DNA of 64,000 nt from Neckera pumila (GCA_963969595.1 OZ018410.1:31624913-31688912), one strand, 5' to 3'; shown: positions 20,646 through 33,622, numbered from the stretch's first letter. Notes: a model not told the origin generated them from the letters alone. Program-made: numbers and translations.

Positions 20646-22300
20646 GTACCTCAGCTTCGTAAGAGTAGACCGGGAGCATCGAGTTCCTCTTCAGAGATTA
20701 AGCTCCGGAAATTAGTTCCGGTCATTCCTCCGAGGAACCGGCGAGAACCGAGCTCATGGACAACCTCAACGCAATGGATTGTGTAGGATTGATGGACAAA
20801 TCCTGGGAGTTTAGAGAGGAGCGGATGGTGAGGGAACTAAGGGGCAAATTGTTGAATCAGTTTGACAACACTGTCCGGAGGCATCCAACCGAGTGGGAAG
20901 AAGAGAGGTGGAGAGAGGTCTACAACTTCTGGTTAGGGGGTTTAGGCATAGCAAGACGGTGGGCTGAATTCATCTATGATAAGTTTCATAGAGAGCCGAG
21001 CAACAAGGACGGATATGCGGTCGCGGATTGCATAGACGAACGACACCTCCGCCTTCTCCAGTTCTTGATTCCGATCGTCCACCCGGAGAAGCCGACGAGG
21101 GTGACGATGACCATCGACAATACTATTTTTGGGGCCTTAGTGGGGAACGAAAGGAAACTAAGCCCGAATCTTTACGATCTGGTGTCCCAGCTTGTTACTA
21201 GAGTTGGAAAGAGTAGGGCCACTCCTTTGAGTCCCTACCTCTTTCACCTCTACTAGCGCAACCAACTCTTCACCAATACGGAGGAAAAGACATGGAATAT
21301 TCATGAATCCTTCCTGAAGTATGGGGAGTCGGATTTGGATGACGAACCAAAGGACGTATCCAAATCCAAATCCAAACCAAAGACGGAAGAAGAAAATGAG
21401 GAGGAGCATCTCAGGACAAGAAAGCGAATGAAGACGATGCCTCCTCATAAGAAAGGAACCCCTCCTACCAACCGGTTTACTCCAGAGCAGGGACCAAAAG
21501 TGGAGATACCGGATTTCAAAGACTCGACTAATCCGTTCAATCAGTTGACCCACATCCTTTGCGGAATACGAGTGGATTGGGAGGTCAAGAGAAAGATCTT
21601 CTCTAGTATCAGAGATCTGGTGGGTGTGCCGATAGACAGCAAGCTACCAGCTAAGGCAGCTTTACACATCACCAATCCAGACAAACATAAGAAGCAAAAG
21701 GCAAAGATTTGTCGGATTCAGGAGGAAGTCGACATGTTGAAGGCAGATATAGTCGCCTTCAAAGAAGATAAGACCGCCGTCCGGGAGATGGCAGACGCAA
21801 CACGGAAAGTGGCGGAGACAATGAAGGCCACTCTTGGAGCTTCCGGATCCGCCGCTATCAAGGCAGAGTTGTTTGACAAGGGAGTACACGAGGAGAAGAA
21901 AGTATCCAGTTCTCGGATAGTTTGGATCCTAACCGATTTTACCAATCGGGTGGAAGCGACAATGGTGGCGGCACGAGAGGCAACCAATCGGATAGACATT
22001 AGCAGCCAAAAACTGAACGGATCCATGTACTCCAGATAGATCCATTTTTTGGACCTCTCGCTGCCGAATTTGTTCGCGGCAGAAGGATCGAATCCAAGGG
22101 AGCCTAAAGATCGGGCTCCCGAGTCAAAGAAGAGTCAACAAAGGACTAGACTTGGACAAGCAATTCATCTGGATTCATCGCCAGGATCAGATCTTCTGGA
22201 TCCTGCAGTTAGCTAGCAGAGCAGGAATTTGGTAGACGTCTTCAACCAGTTACTCGCAGAACCCAAAAGTCCTACACTGGGTGAAGGAGTTGCAGAATAG
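20646..22300 (+). pseudogene. Gag-like protein, family A (copy A3), degraded
   Basis: The start codon position reads GTA instead of ATG. A one-base loss near 20725 shifts the frame, which is again readable from 20756 (MDNLNAMDC). The domain blocks HPEKPTRVTMTI and SPYLFHLY are kept. TAG at 21255-21257 replaces the CAG of A1. The second half (about 21335-22039) is an open frame with a Lys/Glu-rich linker and the coiled coil. It cannot make a full protein. Confidence 0.65.
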
Positions 22301-22429
22301 ATAGGACTGTATTTTGTATAAGATAGTTTGGACCGGATCGAATGTTAATCCGGTCTAGCCGGTTAGGATCGGACCCGGAAGTTCCGCGCGGATTTGGGGG
22401 GGGGCCTTTTTGCCGTTGTAAATCAATTG

Positions 22430-22437
22430 TATATAAA
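22430..22437 (+). promoter_or_regulatory. 3' promoter TATA box of A3
   Basis: TATATAAA after a G-rich tract, followed by the conserved TTGGGAGCTGGGAGT leader. Confidence 0.55.
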
Positions 22438-23401
22438 GCCAATCCCTGCTTGGGAGCTGGGAGTCTTTTCGTCTAAATTTTGCTTGTGCCTTCTATTGGC
22501 TTCTTATTGTGTGTCTCTCCCGTGTATGGCAGGGCTGTATAGTGAGGAGTTAGAAAGGCGCACGTTGGTTTGGGGGTGATTTCTCCCTTTGGTGTTCTTG
22601 TTTTGATCTTATATGCAAGTGAGTGGGTAGTGAAAGAATTGGAAGTGGATTTCAATTCCTCAACACTTCTAAGGTTTAGGTTTCCGAGCGAGAAAGCTGT
22701 TGTTAGGCTAGGCAAATAGGGAGGGATTCCTTAGTCGCGCTAGAACTCCTAGGTGGAAAACCCAATTGAATGTCCGATCTCCTAAGAGATCTCACTGCCC
22801 TAGTTGGTAAACGGAAGAGCTTTAGTTGATGTTGGAACGGACGAATACACTTATAACCACCTGACTTCGTACAGATGGAACTTAACGCCAAGGTCGTTGT
22901 AGTATGAGAAGATCGTACGGGGGGTCTTCGTGTGACCTGTGATCCGGAGAGTTCCCTGGGTTGCTGTGAAGGATCAAACTGGATCTGGATTAGTGTAAGA
23001 AATTAGAGGATAGAAAAGTAGGTCTTCAGCCACTATAAATCACAGAAGGAGTGGCAGGCCTACTACTCTTAAAAACAAGCGGCAAATCCTCTGATGGTGA
23101 AACAGAGGTAAAACTAAACTAGATGAGGGTAAGAGCAAATATGAGTTGATCAGACCAGATTGGATAGTTGGATGGATCGAGAAAGAAGAAAAGGGTCTGA
23201 TTGTAGTTTTTGGTGTTGTTGTGTTTTTGGTTATTGTATTAAGACCGAAAAGGGAAATATGGATACTAACTGAGCTTAGATACTAAATAAGGTTAGATAC
23301 TTCTTAGAATCTTGCGGGTTAGATCTTTAGAGTCACTTTGTTATGCTTAAGAGTGGTTTTTGGAAGTACAACTGGGAATTTGCTTGTCTTGTGCTGCGAC
23401 C

Positions 23402-26400
23402 TACATCCAGCCAAGAATCAAAGGACCCTCCACGAGGCCCAGACTTTATGTAATGTTCCATCATTCAGTCTTTGTCTCAAATGATTGAATCAGCGGATTA
23501 TTGCCTATTACAATGTGTAAATTGGACCTAGAATGATAAGGCCTTTTAAAGTTAGAACACCTAATATCATTAGAGTACATTAGAAGAAAAAAAATAAGGG
23601 GTCAAAAGGACCGTTTGACTTTAGATCAATGGTGCAAAAGCTAGAAAATTTAAAAAAGTAATATTTTTTTCGAAAAAAAGGATTGTTTTTTAATTTCCTA
23701 TTTTTATTGTACTTGCACTATTGGCTAGAGGCCTAGAATCAAAAGGCCTTTTGAAGCCCTATATTTTCCTAATGAAGTATTTTTTTAGTGGTTCCTGTTA
23801 TTGAACTATAGAATTTGTGAAAGTTTTTGTGGAATCTTTTTGCTAGTTAACCTCTAAAGTCCCAAGGCCATTTTTCTATCAAAAGCCATTCAAAACTATC
23901 ATTTTTGCTGTGTTCATCCAAGAATACAAAAATAAAACATTATTTTAGAATCTAACTAGGATTATAGGATTATGTACTTAACTTGTCAAAGATCATGTGG
24001 TGAAAATTTCATGAAGTTTGACTGTAAAGATTGGAAGTTATTAGCATTCAAAGTTGAAAAAAAAGTTTTTTTGAACACTAGCCTACAATTTCAAATGACT
24101 TTGACCACCACTTGTGGAAATCTTTTGCACTAGAGACTTTTAATTTTAAATTTTTTATGTTGAAGATATGAGTTGAAAGTCTAGGATAAAAATTTCAAAG
24201 AAAACACACTTGATTTTCATTCTATAAAAAATTGTTAAGTAGAAGTACATCCAAGATTGAAATAAAAACTAAATTGTTAATAGCTCTTAGATGAGATTGA
24301 AACACAAGAATTTCAAATGATGAGATTTTTTTAGCAAGAAATCACAACATTCTCCAAAAAAAATTTGGGAAAAATTATAAAAATTGCATTTAGAAATAAA
24401 TCCTACAAGTTATTTTTCCAAAAAGATGCTTAGATTGCCCAAAAAACAAGATTGTCCTTAACTTTCTGATTACTAGTCCAAATAAAATGAATCAAAGCTT
24501 CACATATAGACAAAAATATAAAATTTCAGAGAAAAAAAAATTAAAATTTATTTTGACTTTTTGCAAATTTTTTTGTGCTACTCGCCGAGTTTGGTTTGAG
24601 GCTTTTTGTAGTACAACTTTTGCTCCTGAGCACCAATTGAAATAAAAATTATATTCCCACAAAGTTAATCAATTTTTCTATCTTACGGGGGTCACAAGAA
24701 CCAGCCTGAAATCTGATTTGTCTCCCAAAAGGACAATATGACTTTAGGGGTTAATATGGGATTCTAGATTCTCTTAGAATGCATTTTTAGACATTATATC
24801 AAAACAATTATGATTTTTCAAAGTGCTAATAACGGGTGTATCTAAAATCTAATCTAAGCTTTTATGAGTGGAGGTTGTAAAATGTAGAGTGCTTTGCAAA
24901 AAAGTAAGGTAATTAATCCCAATTTTGACTTGCAATAATATCTTTCAAATTTTGACCTTTACATATGTATTTCTCAAAACTAACCTAAGAAATTTATTAT
25001 TTTATGCAAGTTTTACTATTTTTAATTTATTAAATCTAAAAATTGGGTAGCTTGACCTATGGTATATGTATTATAAAAACTCATGTAATTAGGTTTTTAA
25101 TGCTCTTACTGTCCTCAATAAATTATTCATATATATAAATACATTTTTCACCAAGAATTCTATATTGAAGAATTTGTCCCAAAAATATATAATTTGACGT
25201 TTAGTTTGTAGAAAATAGGAAAAATAATTTTCAAAGAAACCAAAATTTGTCCATTTGGAAGGACTAAATGGTGATGAGATTTGACTAAAAAAATTAGGTT
25301 AAAACAATCTCTAATATTAAGAAATGCACATACAACGGAGGCCTATGTGCACAAATGTAGAGGATATAAAATAATGTATTTTGCCACTTAGTAGGAACAT
25401 ATTTGACTACTATAGAAATATACCACAAAATTTCAGCTGAAAATCATTAATTTAATCCGGTCAATAGTTTAAAAAAACCCTAAACATCAAAGTGTGGCAA
25501 ATTAACAAAATTTACTTTTAAATATAAAATGATTTTTAAAAAAATTAGAAAAATTTGGGATATAAATTCCACCAAAATATCTAAAAATCAATTTTTGGCA
25601 TTGGATTTAGGGTTCAAAAATTATAGTGTTCCAAAATCAAAATGCAACAAAATTCGCAAGTATTTTTTGCAATCACCATATCTATCAAAAAATGCCACAT
25701 GTCATCTTGTGATTGCTTAGTGTATATATATATGATGATCTTTACCTCTAGAAAAATTTAACTCAAAGGTTTAATTTGGGCACTTTAATCCTTGTGGAAT
25801 TTGACCCTCACATACAGTATCATCACTTTGAATAGTTAGCTAGGCCGGATAGTCAAAAATAGAACTACTTTGGCTTTATTGGATTTCAAACTAATATATT
25901 AGGGTGATTTTGAGAAATGTTTGTATTATCTAAAATCTAGTCTTCAAGAAGGATGGATTTGGAGCAAGCATTTTGGCCACATTGACATATAATTAGTGGG
26001 AACAATGTCTACAGAGTCTAAGGGATATGACCTAATGAGCATAATTATTTTTATTAGACTTTATTGGCAAGAGAAAGAAGACTTTTACAAACTTCAAGAT
26101 GTATTAGTTTGACACCATATATGACTACTACATTAAAAAATTGAAAGTTTTGTCTCTGGATGTACAACGATTTAAAACTAGGCTCTCATATTCTAATTGC
26201 ATAGATGGATAATTATAAGAAACATTTATCAGTTTTGTTGCATTTGAGCTATTACTAAGATTACTATGCCAATTTTTGGAAAAACTGTTTGAAACTTAAA
26301 AATCCATAAAAATTAATAAATTGTTGAAAATAATGTATTTCCAAAAATTCAAGACAAATTAAATCTCTAAAAATTGTGCACAAAAAATTTGAATAGAAAG

Positions 26401-28150
26401 TTTAAATGAATAGTTATTATATTTAAAAATTAGCAAAACAATTCAAAAAATCAAATTCAAAATTGGGCCATTGTATCAAATTAAAGGGGGTTCTAGTCAA
26501 TTAATTATATCATCACGTAATCAAATTCTATAATTCCTTCATTCATACAACAGAAAAGTATTTTAAGTACATGTATACAACAAAGATTTTGCTATTTGTA
26601 AAATTGCTATTTGTAAAATTTCTTAATTGGTTGTGTATATAATCCTAGAAGTTGACTTTTGATCCCAATTTGCTTTTTTGAGCTAAAAACTGGATTAAAG
26701 AAATTCCAAATTGGCAAATGTGATGTCCAATCAAGGACTGATTAGAAATATTCTCGGAAATATTTAATTTTTCTTGAAATATATAATATTATATACATTA
26801 TTAAATAATGATGACTACTTTCCTATAATACTTTGGTCATTAAGAATCATAATGCAAAAGTTATGACAAGAATACTCAATTGCCTTAGACATTTGACAAG
26901 AAATTGTACAAATGTTTTTCTCAATCAATATCATTAAACTAAAAAAATGGGACTTTAATTTCTTAATCTTGCAAATCAATATCTAGGTCATTACAAAAAA
27001 AAGGGGCCTCTGGAAGGCTGTTCCATAGCCCTCCAAGGACCTTGCAAGATAGGTTTTTATGGCCAAAAAAATGATTTTTTCCCTATTTCCGCCACTAGAA
27101 CTTGCGGTGTCCGATGCTTGGCAGTGGCCCAAAAAACAATTTTAAAGAATTCAAAAATCAGGGTTAAAGCACTTTAACCCCTAAAGTTCCTTGACTACGT
27201 TCTCACCAAAAATGCTCTAAAACTGCCATTTCTAGTCCAAGTATCAAATTTTTGAAAAATATCATTTTTTGACACATGTAACCTTGGGATCTTGTTGTAC
27301 TCTAGTTTGAGAATATGTGGAAAAAATTTCGGAAATTTCCACCATGTAGATTGCAAGATATTAGCATTTGAAGTGGCAAAAATCCTTTTTTGACCACTGC
27401 GAAAAACTGGGCAGCTGCACTTCACAAGGTCAAATCATTATGAAAAAATGTCCAAAATGGTTGTGCTTCTTTGGATTCATTCTTCAGGGCAAGTTGGCTA
27501 CATACATGAAAATTTTCAGATCATTTGAAGTTGTGCAACATATAGGAAAAAATTAGTATGTAGAAAGAAGTAGAAAATGATTCAAAATACTAAATTGTTA
27601 ATAAATAATTTACAAAATTAAAAAATTCCAATCCAAATGGTCGAATTGTTGTTATAAACAATCTACATCGAATAGCATAAAAATATTGAAATTTCAGGAA
27701 AATAAAGGACTTCAAAGTTTTTTTGGTGTAGGGATTCCATAATTGCCCGCAAACTAAAAAGCCTCATAACTTTTGTCTCAACTATTGAAATGCAATGATT
27801 CAAAGCTTTTTGAGTACATATAAATCTGAAGAACAAATTTCAAATTTTTATTTCTTAAAAAAGTGTTTTTTCCAGATCTGCCCGGACTGCCCGAGTTGAG
27901 AAATAAACAACATATTGTGCAATAACTTTTTACTCATATTTCCAAATGTCATGAAATTTGAGCATATGAAAGATATTCCTCGTCCCCACATTCTATTAAA
28001 ATTTCAGCCCAAAATGTGCAAATCTTTGCTCACATGCACCTGCCCAAAAAAGTTATAAGTCCAAAAAACACAGTCCGGTCCTTTAGGGGTTAATGCACCG
28101 TAATCCAAATTTCTAATTAACTTAAGTTAGGATCAAAAAAATTAAGCCAA
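23402..28150. repeat. AT-rich region with two diverged long direct repeats
   Basis: No gene is supported over almost 5 kb. Two parts resemble each other in order over roughly 1 kb: about 23860-24860 and 27170-28120. Shared landmarks are AACCTCTAAAGTCC / AACCCCTAAAGTTCC, TATTAGCATT-x-AAGT, GAATCAAAGC / GATTCAAAGC and CTTTAGGGGTTAAT. They lie about 3.3 kb apart and could be the LTRs of a very old retrotransposon or two members of one repeat family. Similarity is patchy. Confidence 0.4.
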
Positions 28151-29490
28151 ATGAAGTGGCTTTTGAAGCTAGTTTTTTTAGTTTTCATTTTTTGGTGCCT
28201 TAATTTGACTTCATTTAGCAAATTGAACAATTGACGTCAAATTAAGGCGCTTGTTTAATTTAGTGTGTTACAACATGTAGAGAAAAGCTTTTTATACTAG
28301 AGGGGTTGGAAGGGACATTTTTAAATACCTTCTTTCAAATTTGTTAATAACTCTTAGGTAAAGGCTCAAAATCTCAAATGGATTTTTGGAAATGAAAGAT
28401 ATTAATTCCACTACTTTTTTTACTTCAGAAAGTTTTTTCTACTATGCCTAAATGAGGTTTAAAATTTTAGTTTTTACACCATTCTTTGGATTCTATTTCA
28501 AAATGAGCGACTAAGCTCCTTTTCTTTCTAACTCATATATCCTATATGCATTATTTCTCCTACTCTTATCCCACTAGTACAAAGAGCTTTTCTCCACAAG
28601 TTCTATCTCACTAAATTAAACAAGTGGTTTATTTTACACTTCTATTGTTTCAACTAAGTCAAATAAAATCCAGCTAAGTTAGATTTTGTGGCTTGATTGA
28701 ATTTAATTTGACATAATTGAAACCATTGTCAATTAAGCAATTAAGAATCTTCAAGGAGATATAAAGGTTAGAAATTGTAGATATAATGGTCTGTATGTTT
28801 AAATCAAAAATCAAAAAATTAAATTAAAACAATTTTTTTTAGTTGCAAAAATAGTTATGGCTTGATTGTTTTTGCAAGATTCACCCAAGCTGACTATTTA
28901 CTTCGGCGTTTTTAGGTGAATCAGCTTGTTAATAGCTTGGTATGACACTATGGAGCAGCCCTCCCAAAGCTTCAGATTTTAATGTTTTATATCACTGTTC
29001 AGTTCTAAAATAAATATTACATTTGGACACTGGTTATAGGCAAAAACTCAATATTCTGACTAATGCGGTGTCGTGTAGAGAAGAATCCGCTTAGGAAATA
29101 CACAGGGTGTTTGGCTGCAAGTTGGTGAGTGTACATGGGGAATCTCAGAATTCGAATCTTCACTTGATCTTCAAAGTCTTCAAACTCGAATTTTCACTTG
29201 ATCTCCAACCATCCTATCCTGTGGTGGCTCTATGGGGCCAAAGATAAAGGTGTGTAATAAGAAATAAAGCCTCGGACAGGTAAAACGGGACGGCCAAACC
29301 ATGAACTGACCGTCCGAAAATTTGGCTCCTAAACTTCAAACTCACGGTGATCAGTAATTGTGCCTCACCAATAGGAACGACATAAAGGTGACCATGTGGG
29401 TGATCAATCTTACTTCGTCATCAACAAACATAAAACGGGGCTATAGTAATACTAAATAATCAAATAACCCGCAACGATGTTCACAATGCA
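28151..29490. other. AT-rich intergenic DNA, no gene recognised
   Basis: A small imperfect inverted repeat lies at about 28878-28945 (GATTCACCCAAGCTGAC ... AGGTGAATCAGCTTG). Otherwise only low-complexity AT-rich sequence and unique sequence without a supported reading frame. Confidence 0.4.
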
Positions 29491-29499
29491 AAAATTGAA

Positions 29500-29580
29500 A
29501 AACAACAAGCCTCCAAAATCGGCCAGGAGTAACAATAGAAACACAATAAGCCTCCAAAATCGGCTAGGAATAACAAACCA
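29500..29580. repeat. Two-copy direct repeat of about 40 bp
   Basis: AAGCCTCCAAAATCGGC(C/T)AGGA(G/A)TAACAA occurs twice in a row (about 29506-29537 and 29547-29577). Confidence 0.7.
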
Positions 29581-29727
29581 CAACACACAAATCTTCTTGT
29601 CTTCAAGTCTTGGTTTCTTCAAATCTCTTCAAACCTCTTCAAATCTCCTCCAACTCCAATTCCTTCTCCTTGACCAAACTTTGGTGTAATGCCACAGCTA
29701 CTCCACAAACTCAAATAACTTGTGTAG

Positions 29728-30290
29728 TAGCTTTTTGAAAAGCTTACGCAAATCTCTACTTCTCCTCTAAAACTTAACTCAAACTAACACTTTGTTCATG
29801 TTTTGTGGCCACTCAAAGTTTCGGTCTCAAAATTTCGGTCTCACAGTTTGGGGGTAGCAGACCCTCCTTCACTTTCACACTCATAAATCACTCATAAATG
29901 CTTCAAATACAACAAATGTTAGCTTTATGAAAAGCTAACAAAAACCTCCACATTTTTTATAAATTTCAATTCAAAATAATACTCTGTCCATCTGTTATGG
30001 TCACTCAAAATTTTAGTCTTAAGAATTGAAGGCAACAGACCCTCTTTTAGTTCCACATTCATAAATCACTCATACATGCTTCAAATGCAGCAAGTGATAG
30101 CTTTATGAAAAGCTCTTAAAATGTCCTACATCTTCTTTAAATTTTATTGCAAAATATAGACATGCTCGTCTTTTATGGTTGGTCAAAGTCTCTACCCCTT
30201 CAAATGAGAGGCTGCAGACCTTCCTCCACACAAACTAGCACAAATCTCAATTCACAACTTCAAATCAAGCAAAAGAAAACTTTCTTGAAA
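29728..30290. repeat. Tandem repeat, unit about 178-192 bp, three or more copies
   Basis: The landmark TAGCTTTWTGAAAAGCT starts at 29728, 29920 and 30098, with a weaker copy near 30276. Each unit also carries ACTCAAA(G/A)TTT, AGACC(C/T)TCC and CATTCATAAATCACTCATA-type words in the same order. Copies are clearly diverged. The unit length is in the satellite range, but the array is short. Confidence 0.65.
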
Positions 30291-30724
30291 GACAACAATA
30301 TGATATCAAAACCCACCAAATTTCATTTCAAAATTCGTAAAACTCCACACACCATAGTCCTCCAAAAACTCAGGTCCCCCAACTACAACACGAGAGAAGA
30401 TGAATAGTCTCCACCTTTTTTTCCTCACTACCTTATCAACAACTCCCTACCTTCAAGGCAAGTAGTAAACAGCCCTTAACTTGCTCTCAGGGTTAACTTT
30501 CAATTATTGACCTTCCTATTTAGCCCCACAACTACATCTTTATCTTTAACTTAGAAGGAAAATCATTTCAAAGTTCACCTAAAAGGCAAACATTTCCATC
30601 CTTTCCTTCTACAACTATAACCATACAAAATCATATCTATAAAATACTCCAAACATGGATATAAGCACTAACATCAAACCAATGCCTATTAGAGTTAAAA
30701 AAAACTAGAATTTCAAGACAAACT
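30291..30724. other. Intergenic, nothing recognised
   Basis: C- and A-rich single-copy-looking sequence downstream of the small minus-strand ORF. No supported gene. Confidence 0.4.
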
Positions 30725-31183
30725 TCACTCCTTCTGCAAAAACTTGAGAATGCGCTTGATAGTCGCAGCGACATATTCAGCACAATCCTCCTTCATTAAG
30801 GAATTGACCGGCCCCTCTAACCATTGTTGGTGGCCACAACTCCCTTTGATTGGCCTGACCATACAATAGTATTGGTCGTCGTTTAGACCCTCAAAACCCC
30901 TTTCAAATGTCACTTCACGGATACCGGATTCAACACATCCAACTTGTAACAAAATTACCAATGCACGAGCATCCCGCTGAAGGTTCCCATGCCACTGCTG
31001 CTCAATACGAGGTTGCTTTGGCGGTCGAGAAAGACCAGCTTCATCTCGTGGATGCACAAATGACGATGACAATTCCCGTGGCAGAAGTGGCTCATCCGGC
31101 AATTGCAACAATGAAAGTTCAAATTCAACCTCCGATTGAAGCTCTTCATCTTGAGGCTCAAAAAACCCCCTCCAGTTCGACAT
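30725..31183 (-). CDS. Unknown small protein (152 aa)
   Basis: The frame starts at ATG 31183 (MSNWRGFFEPQDEELQ) and ends at 30725. A TATA box lies 70 bp upstream, so the in-frame ATG at 31213 would fall near or before the cap site and I prefer the inner one. The N-terminal third is acidic, with a Leu/Pro-rich LLQLPDEPLLPREL segment. A short basic patch RPPKQPRIEQ follows, and the rest mixes Cys residues with a predicted C-terminal helix (EYVAATIKRILKFLQKE). There is no signal peptide, membrane segment or known domain. It lies in a repeat-rich region, so it may be an element-borne gene. I do not recognise the family. Confidence 0.45.
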   Translation of the reverse strand: MSNWRGFFEPQDEELQSEVEFELSLLQLPDEPLLPRELSSSFVHPRDEAGLSRPPKQPRIEQQWHGNLQRDARALVILLQVGCVESGIREVTFERGFEGLNDDQYYCMVRPIKGSCGHQQWLEGPVNSLMKEDCAEYVAATIKRILKFLQKE

Positions 31184-31251
31184 TTTAAATCTAAAGCAGA
31201 AAACAAAAACCACTACTAGAATTCAATGAAGCTCTAAGGCAAAATCGTCCT

Positions 31252-31259
31252 CTTATATA
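31252..31259 (-). promoter_or_regulatory. TATA box for the 152-aa ORF
   Basis: TATATAAG on the minus strand (CTATATAAGAGG context), 70 bp upstream of the ATG at 31183, which is a normal spacing for a plant gene with a short leader. Confidence 0.5.
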
Positions 31260-31263
31260 GATG

Positions 31264-32870
31264 TCATACTCCTCTCAGAATAACGTCACCTTGATGCTAC
31301 TCAATAAAACATATTATAATATATTTGTACACTATGTACAAATCTACAACAGGACAGCGGTCAAAACGTTGACTAATTTGACCACGGTGCTATAATAAAC
31401 TTTCTTGGGTCACAGAAGGCATAAACGAATTTATAGCTTCTTGTTTTTCATTTCAATAATGACCATCAATTTGTTTTATTTTCAATTTAAATTCAACCAT
31501 AAATATTAATCGTATAATAATTCCATTCTAATTGGAAATTTCAAAATATTTCAAAATTAAATATTTTATTGCAATTTGAAATTTGGGCCTATTAGTATAA
31601 CCCCCTCATGTTTGAAATATGTAATTTTACCAAAATTTGGATTATATTAAATATAATACATTATAATATATACCTAGGGTGATAATTTTAGATGTTAAAA
31701 TTGAGTTTGTATATGATATCAGTTTTTTTGTTTTATCCTTAAATATTTATCATAATTCCAAGTCTTTTTTTAAAAGTTGAGAATTTATAACTTAAAGAAG
31801 GTATATTTGAAATTGTTAATTTAAAATAATAAACGTGGAAACAATAGAGAAAATGTACAATTAGGAAAAAAATTCACATTAAAGACAAATGGAAATCACA
31901 AATTCTCAAAACAAAATTTTACTTGTTTGAGGATTCTTTTGTACTTTTTAGAAAACAAGACTTCACAATTCTATCCTAGCTTCAATCAATGTTTTGGGCT
32001 CCAAATCATCATGAACTCACACTTTCCTCATAGAGGTTGTATCGTATAATGTAGGAGACCCTGTTTGTGCCACTATCAGTCAAATATTCCCTATATCCTA
32101 TAATACTAGTTCCTTTTGGAGTTTTTGTTTGTCTACAATTACTTGTCTCTTTAGCAATGTACTTCACTCTAGTTTATTATCCACTTTATAAATGAAAAAA
32201 ATTCTAAAATTGAATTGTCTTATAGCAATTTGATGATGACTAGGTCAAAGACTAAAAGACATTGAACTTTTCATTGAATCTATTGAATTCCAAACTAATC
32301 TTTTGTAGATTTAAATATTTAGAGAAGGCAAGGTAGTTGCGTAAAAAGCCTTCCTTTTCTATAAAGCCTATCTTTATTTATCTATAGCACTTTGTATCTA
32401 CTACAACCTCCTACTTTTTGATCTTTCTTGGATTATAATTAATAGCCACATTCACTTGTTTTGCACTTGAGAAGAGATATTGCACATTCACAAAAGAATC
32501 ATTTGGTAGTAGTATGCATTAAAAAGTCGTTGCCAAATTAGTAAAAAAAAAGGACCAGTATTATGTGATGAGGGAGTAAATACATTTCAAGTTTTCAAAT
32601 GTACTCTACATGTACTTGTACGTCGAGCTACTGTCGTCACATGACACAAATTGGATCTCGTCCCTGAAGTTAGTACCGTGTATTCCTTCCTTCACCTCTT
32701 CCTTCTTCAATTGATATGATCATGCATTGCTGTGTCCGCCGTGCTTGATGATGTGCATTGTGAATTCCCATCTTCCATAACTGTACCAAGCAACTGCGAT
32801 GCTGCGTGGATCAACCTGTTCTCGATCTCCAGTGATGGGCGGTGAGTATTTTCGGTGTCTCCAGAACATC
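31264..32870. other. AT-rich intergenic DNA
   Basis: Very AT-rich between about 31480 and 31930. No gene or repeat was recognised. The last few hundred bases may be the promoter of the OGDH locus. Confidence 0.4.
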
Positions 32871-32873
32871 AAT

Positions 32874-33377
32874 GGCGAAACTCATGCAATGAATCCGATC
32901 CATTGTGCGGTGGAGGTAATTCGAAATCCTGCCTCAATTTTCTTTGGACTGACTATATTGCAAATCGCGTATTAGATCATCCGAGAGGTTGCAAGTTCAC
33001 TTGCGACCTTTGGATTCAGCAAAACATTAAATTCAGGCAGATCAGTCAGGTTGTTCAGATGCGAAGTTGTGTCTTCCATTATTAATGAGCACTTTGATTT
33101 GATGCTGCAGTGGTAAATCTGCTCTCACGATAATTTCCTATGTTGAGAATTTACAGTCAGTTTTGGTGGGGATATGGCGGAAATCATGCAGTGATTTGGC
33201 TACGAATCCGATTTATTTGTGCGCTGGAGGTAACTCGAAATCATGTCTTTCCTTTAGAATGAATCTTTTGCACATTGCGTCCCGGAGGTGTAAATTAGGT
33301 TTGTTTTTTCAGTTTCAACTTTATTCTTCAGAAATTGAACTCAATGTAGCAAATTGAGGTCAATCAGGTTGTTCAGG
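32874..33377. repeat. Duplicated leader segment upstream of the OGDH locus
   Basis: About 190 bp at 32874-33058 recurs at 33176-33377, in the same order: GGCG(G)AAA-TCATGCA, AATCCGAT, GTGCGNTGGAGGTAA, TTCGAAATC and finally GTCAATCAGGTTGTTCAG. Each copy contains GGAGGTAA, which could act as a splice donor, so this may be a duplicated non-coding first exon. A long T tract ending in GTGCAG at about 33476-33491 could be the matching acceptor before the coding exon. Confidence 0.55.
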
Positions 33378-33622
33378 GTACGTTGCCATGGTGTAAAAAA
33401 AATTTTGAAGTCATTTTCTCTGGTGTTTTTTGGAGTCCGGAAGAATTCGAAAATGCACAAGCCACATGACGTTCCTTTTTTTTTTGTGCAGTGCTTGCGT
33501 GACGTCAGTATGTAAGTGGAGATGGCTTGCAAATTCTTTTCGGGTCTCTCCCACCTGGTCCGCCTGGCTGGTGTAGGAAAGAGCATTGACGATAAGCGGC
33601 AACTCAGTCATAGGAAAGATGG

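Larger units (their letters stand above)
20074..23401 (+). mobile_element. Family A element A3, full length
   Basis: Starts TGTCGCAACC and ends GTGCTGCGAC plus a changed last base. The flanks CACAT (20069-20073) and TACAT (23402-23406) agree at four of five positions, consistent with an old target duplication. At 3328 bp it is the most diverged copy. It retains both TATA boxes (20346-20353 and 22430-22437). It sits in AT-rich DNA outside the nest. Confidence 0.8.

Noticed and set aside
29500..30290. CRISPR-like array
   Set aside because: Units are about 180 bp and diverged along their whole length, without unique spacers between identical short repeats; this is an ordinary tandem repeat.
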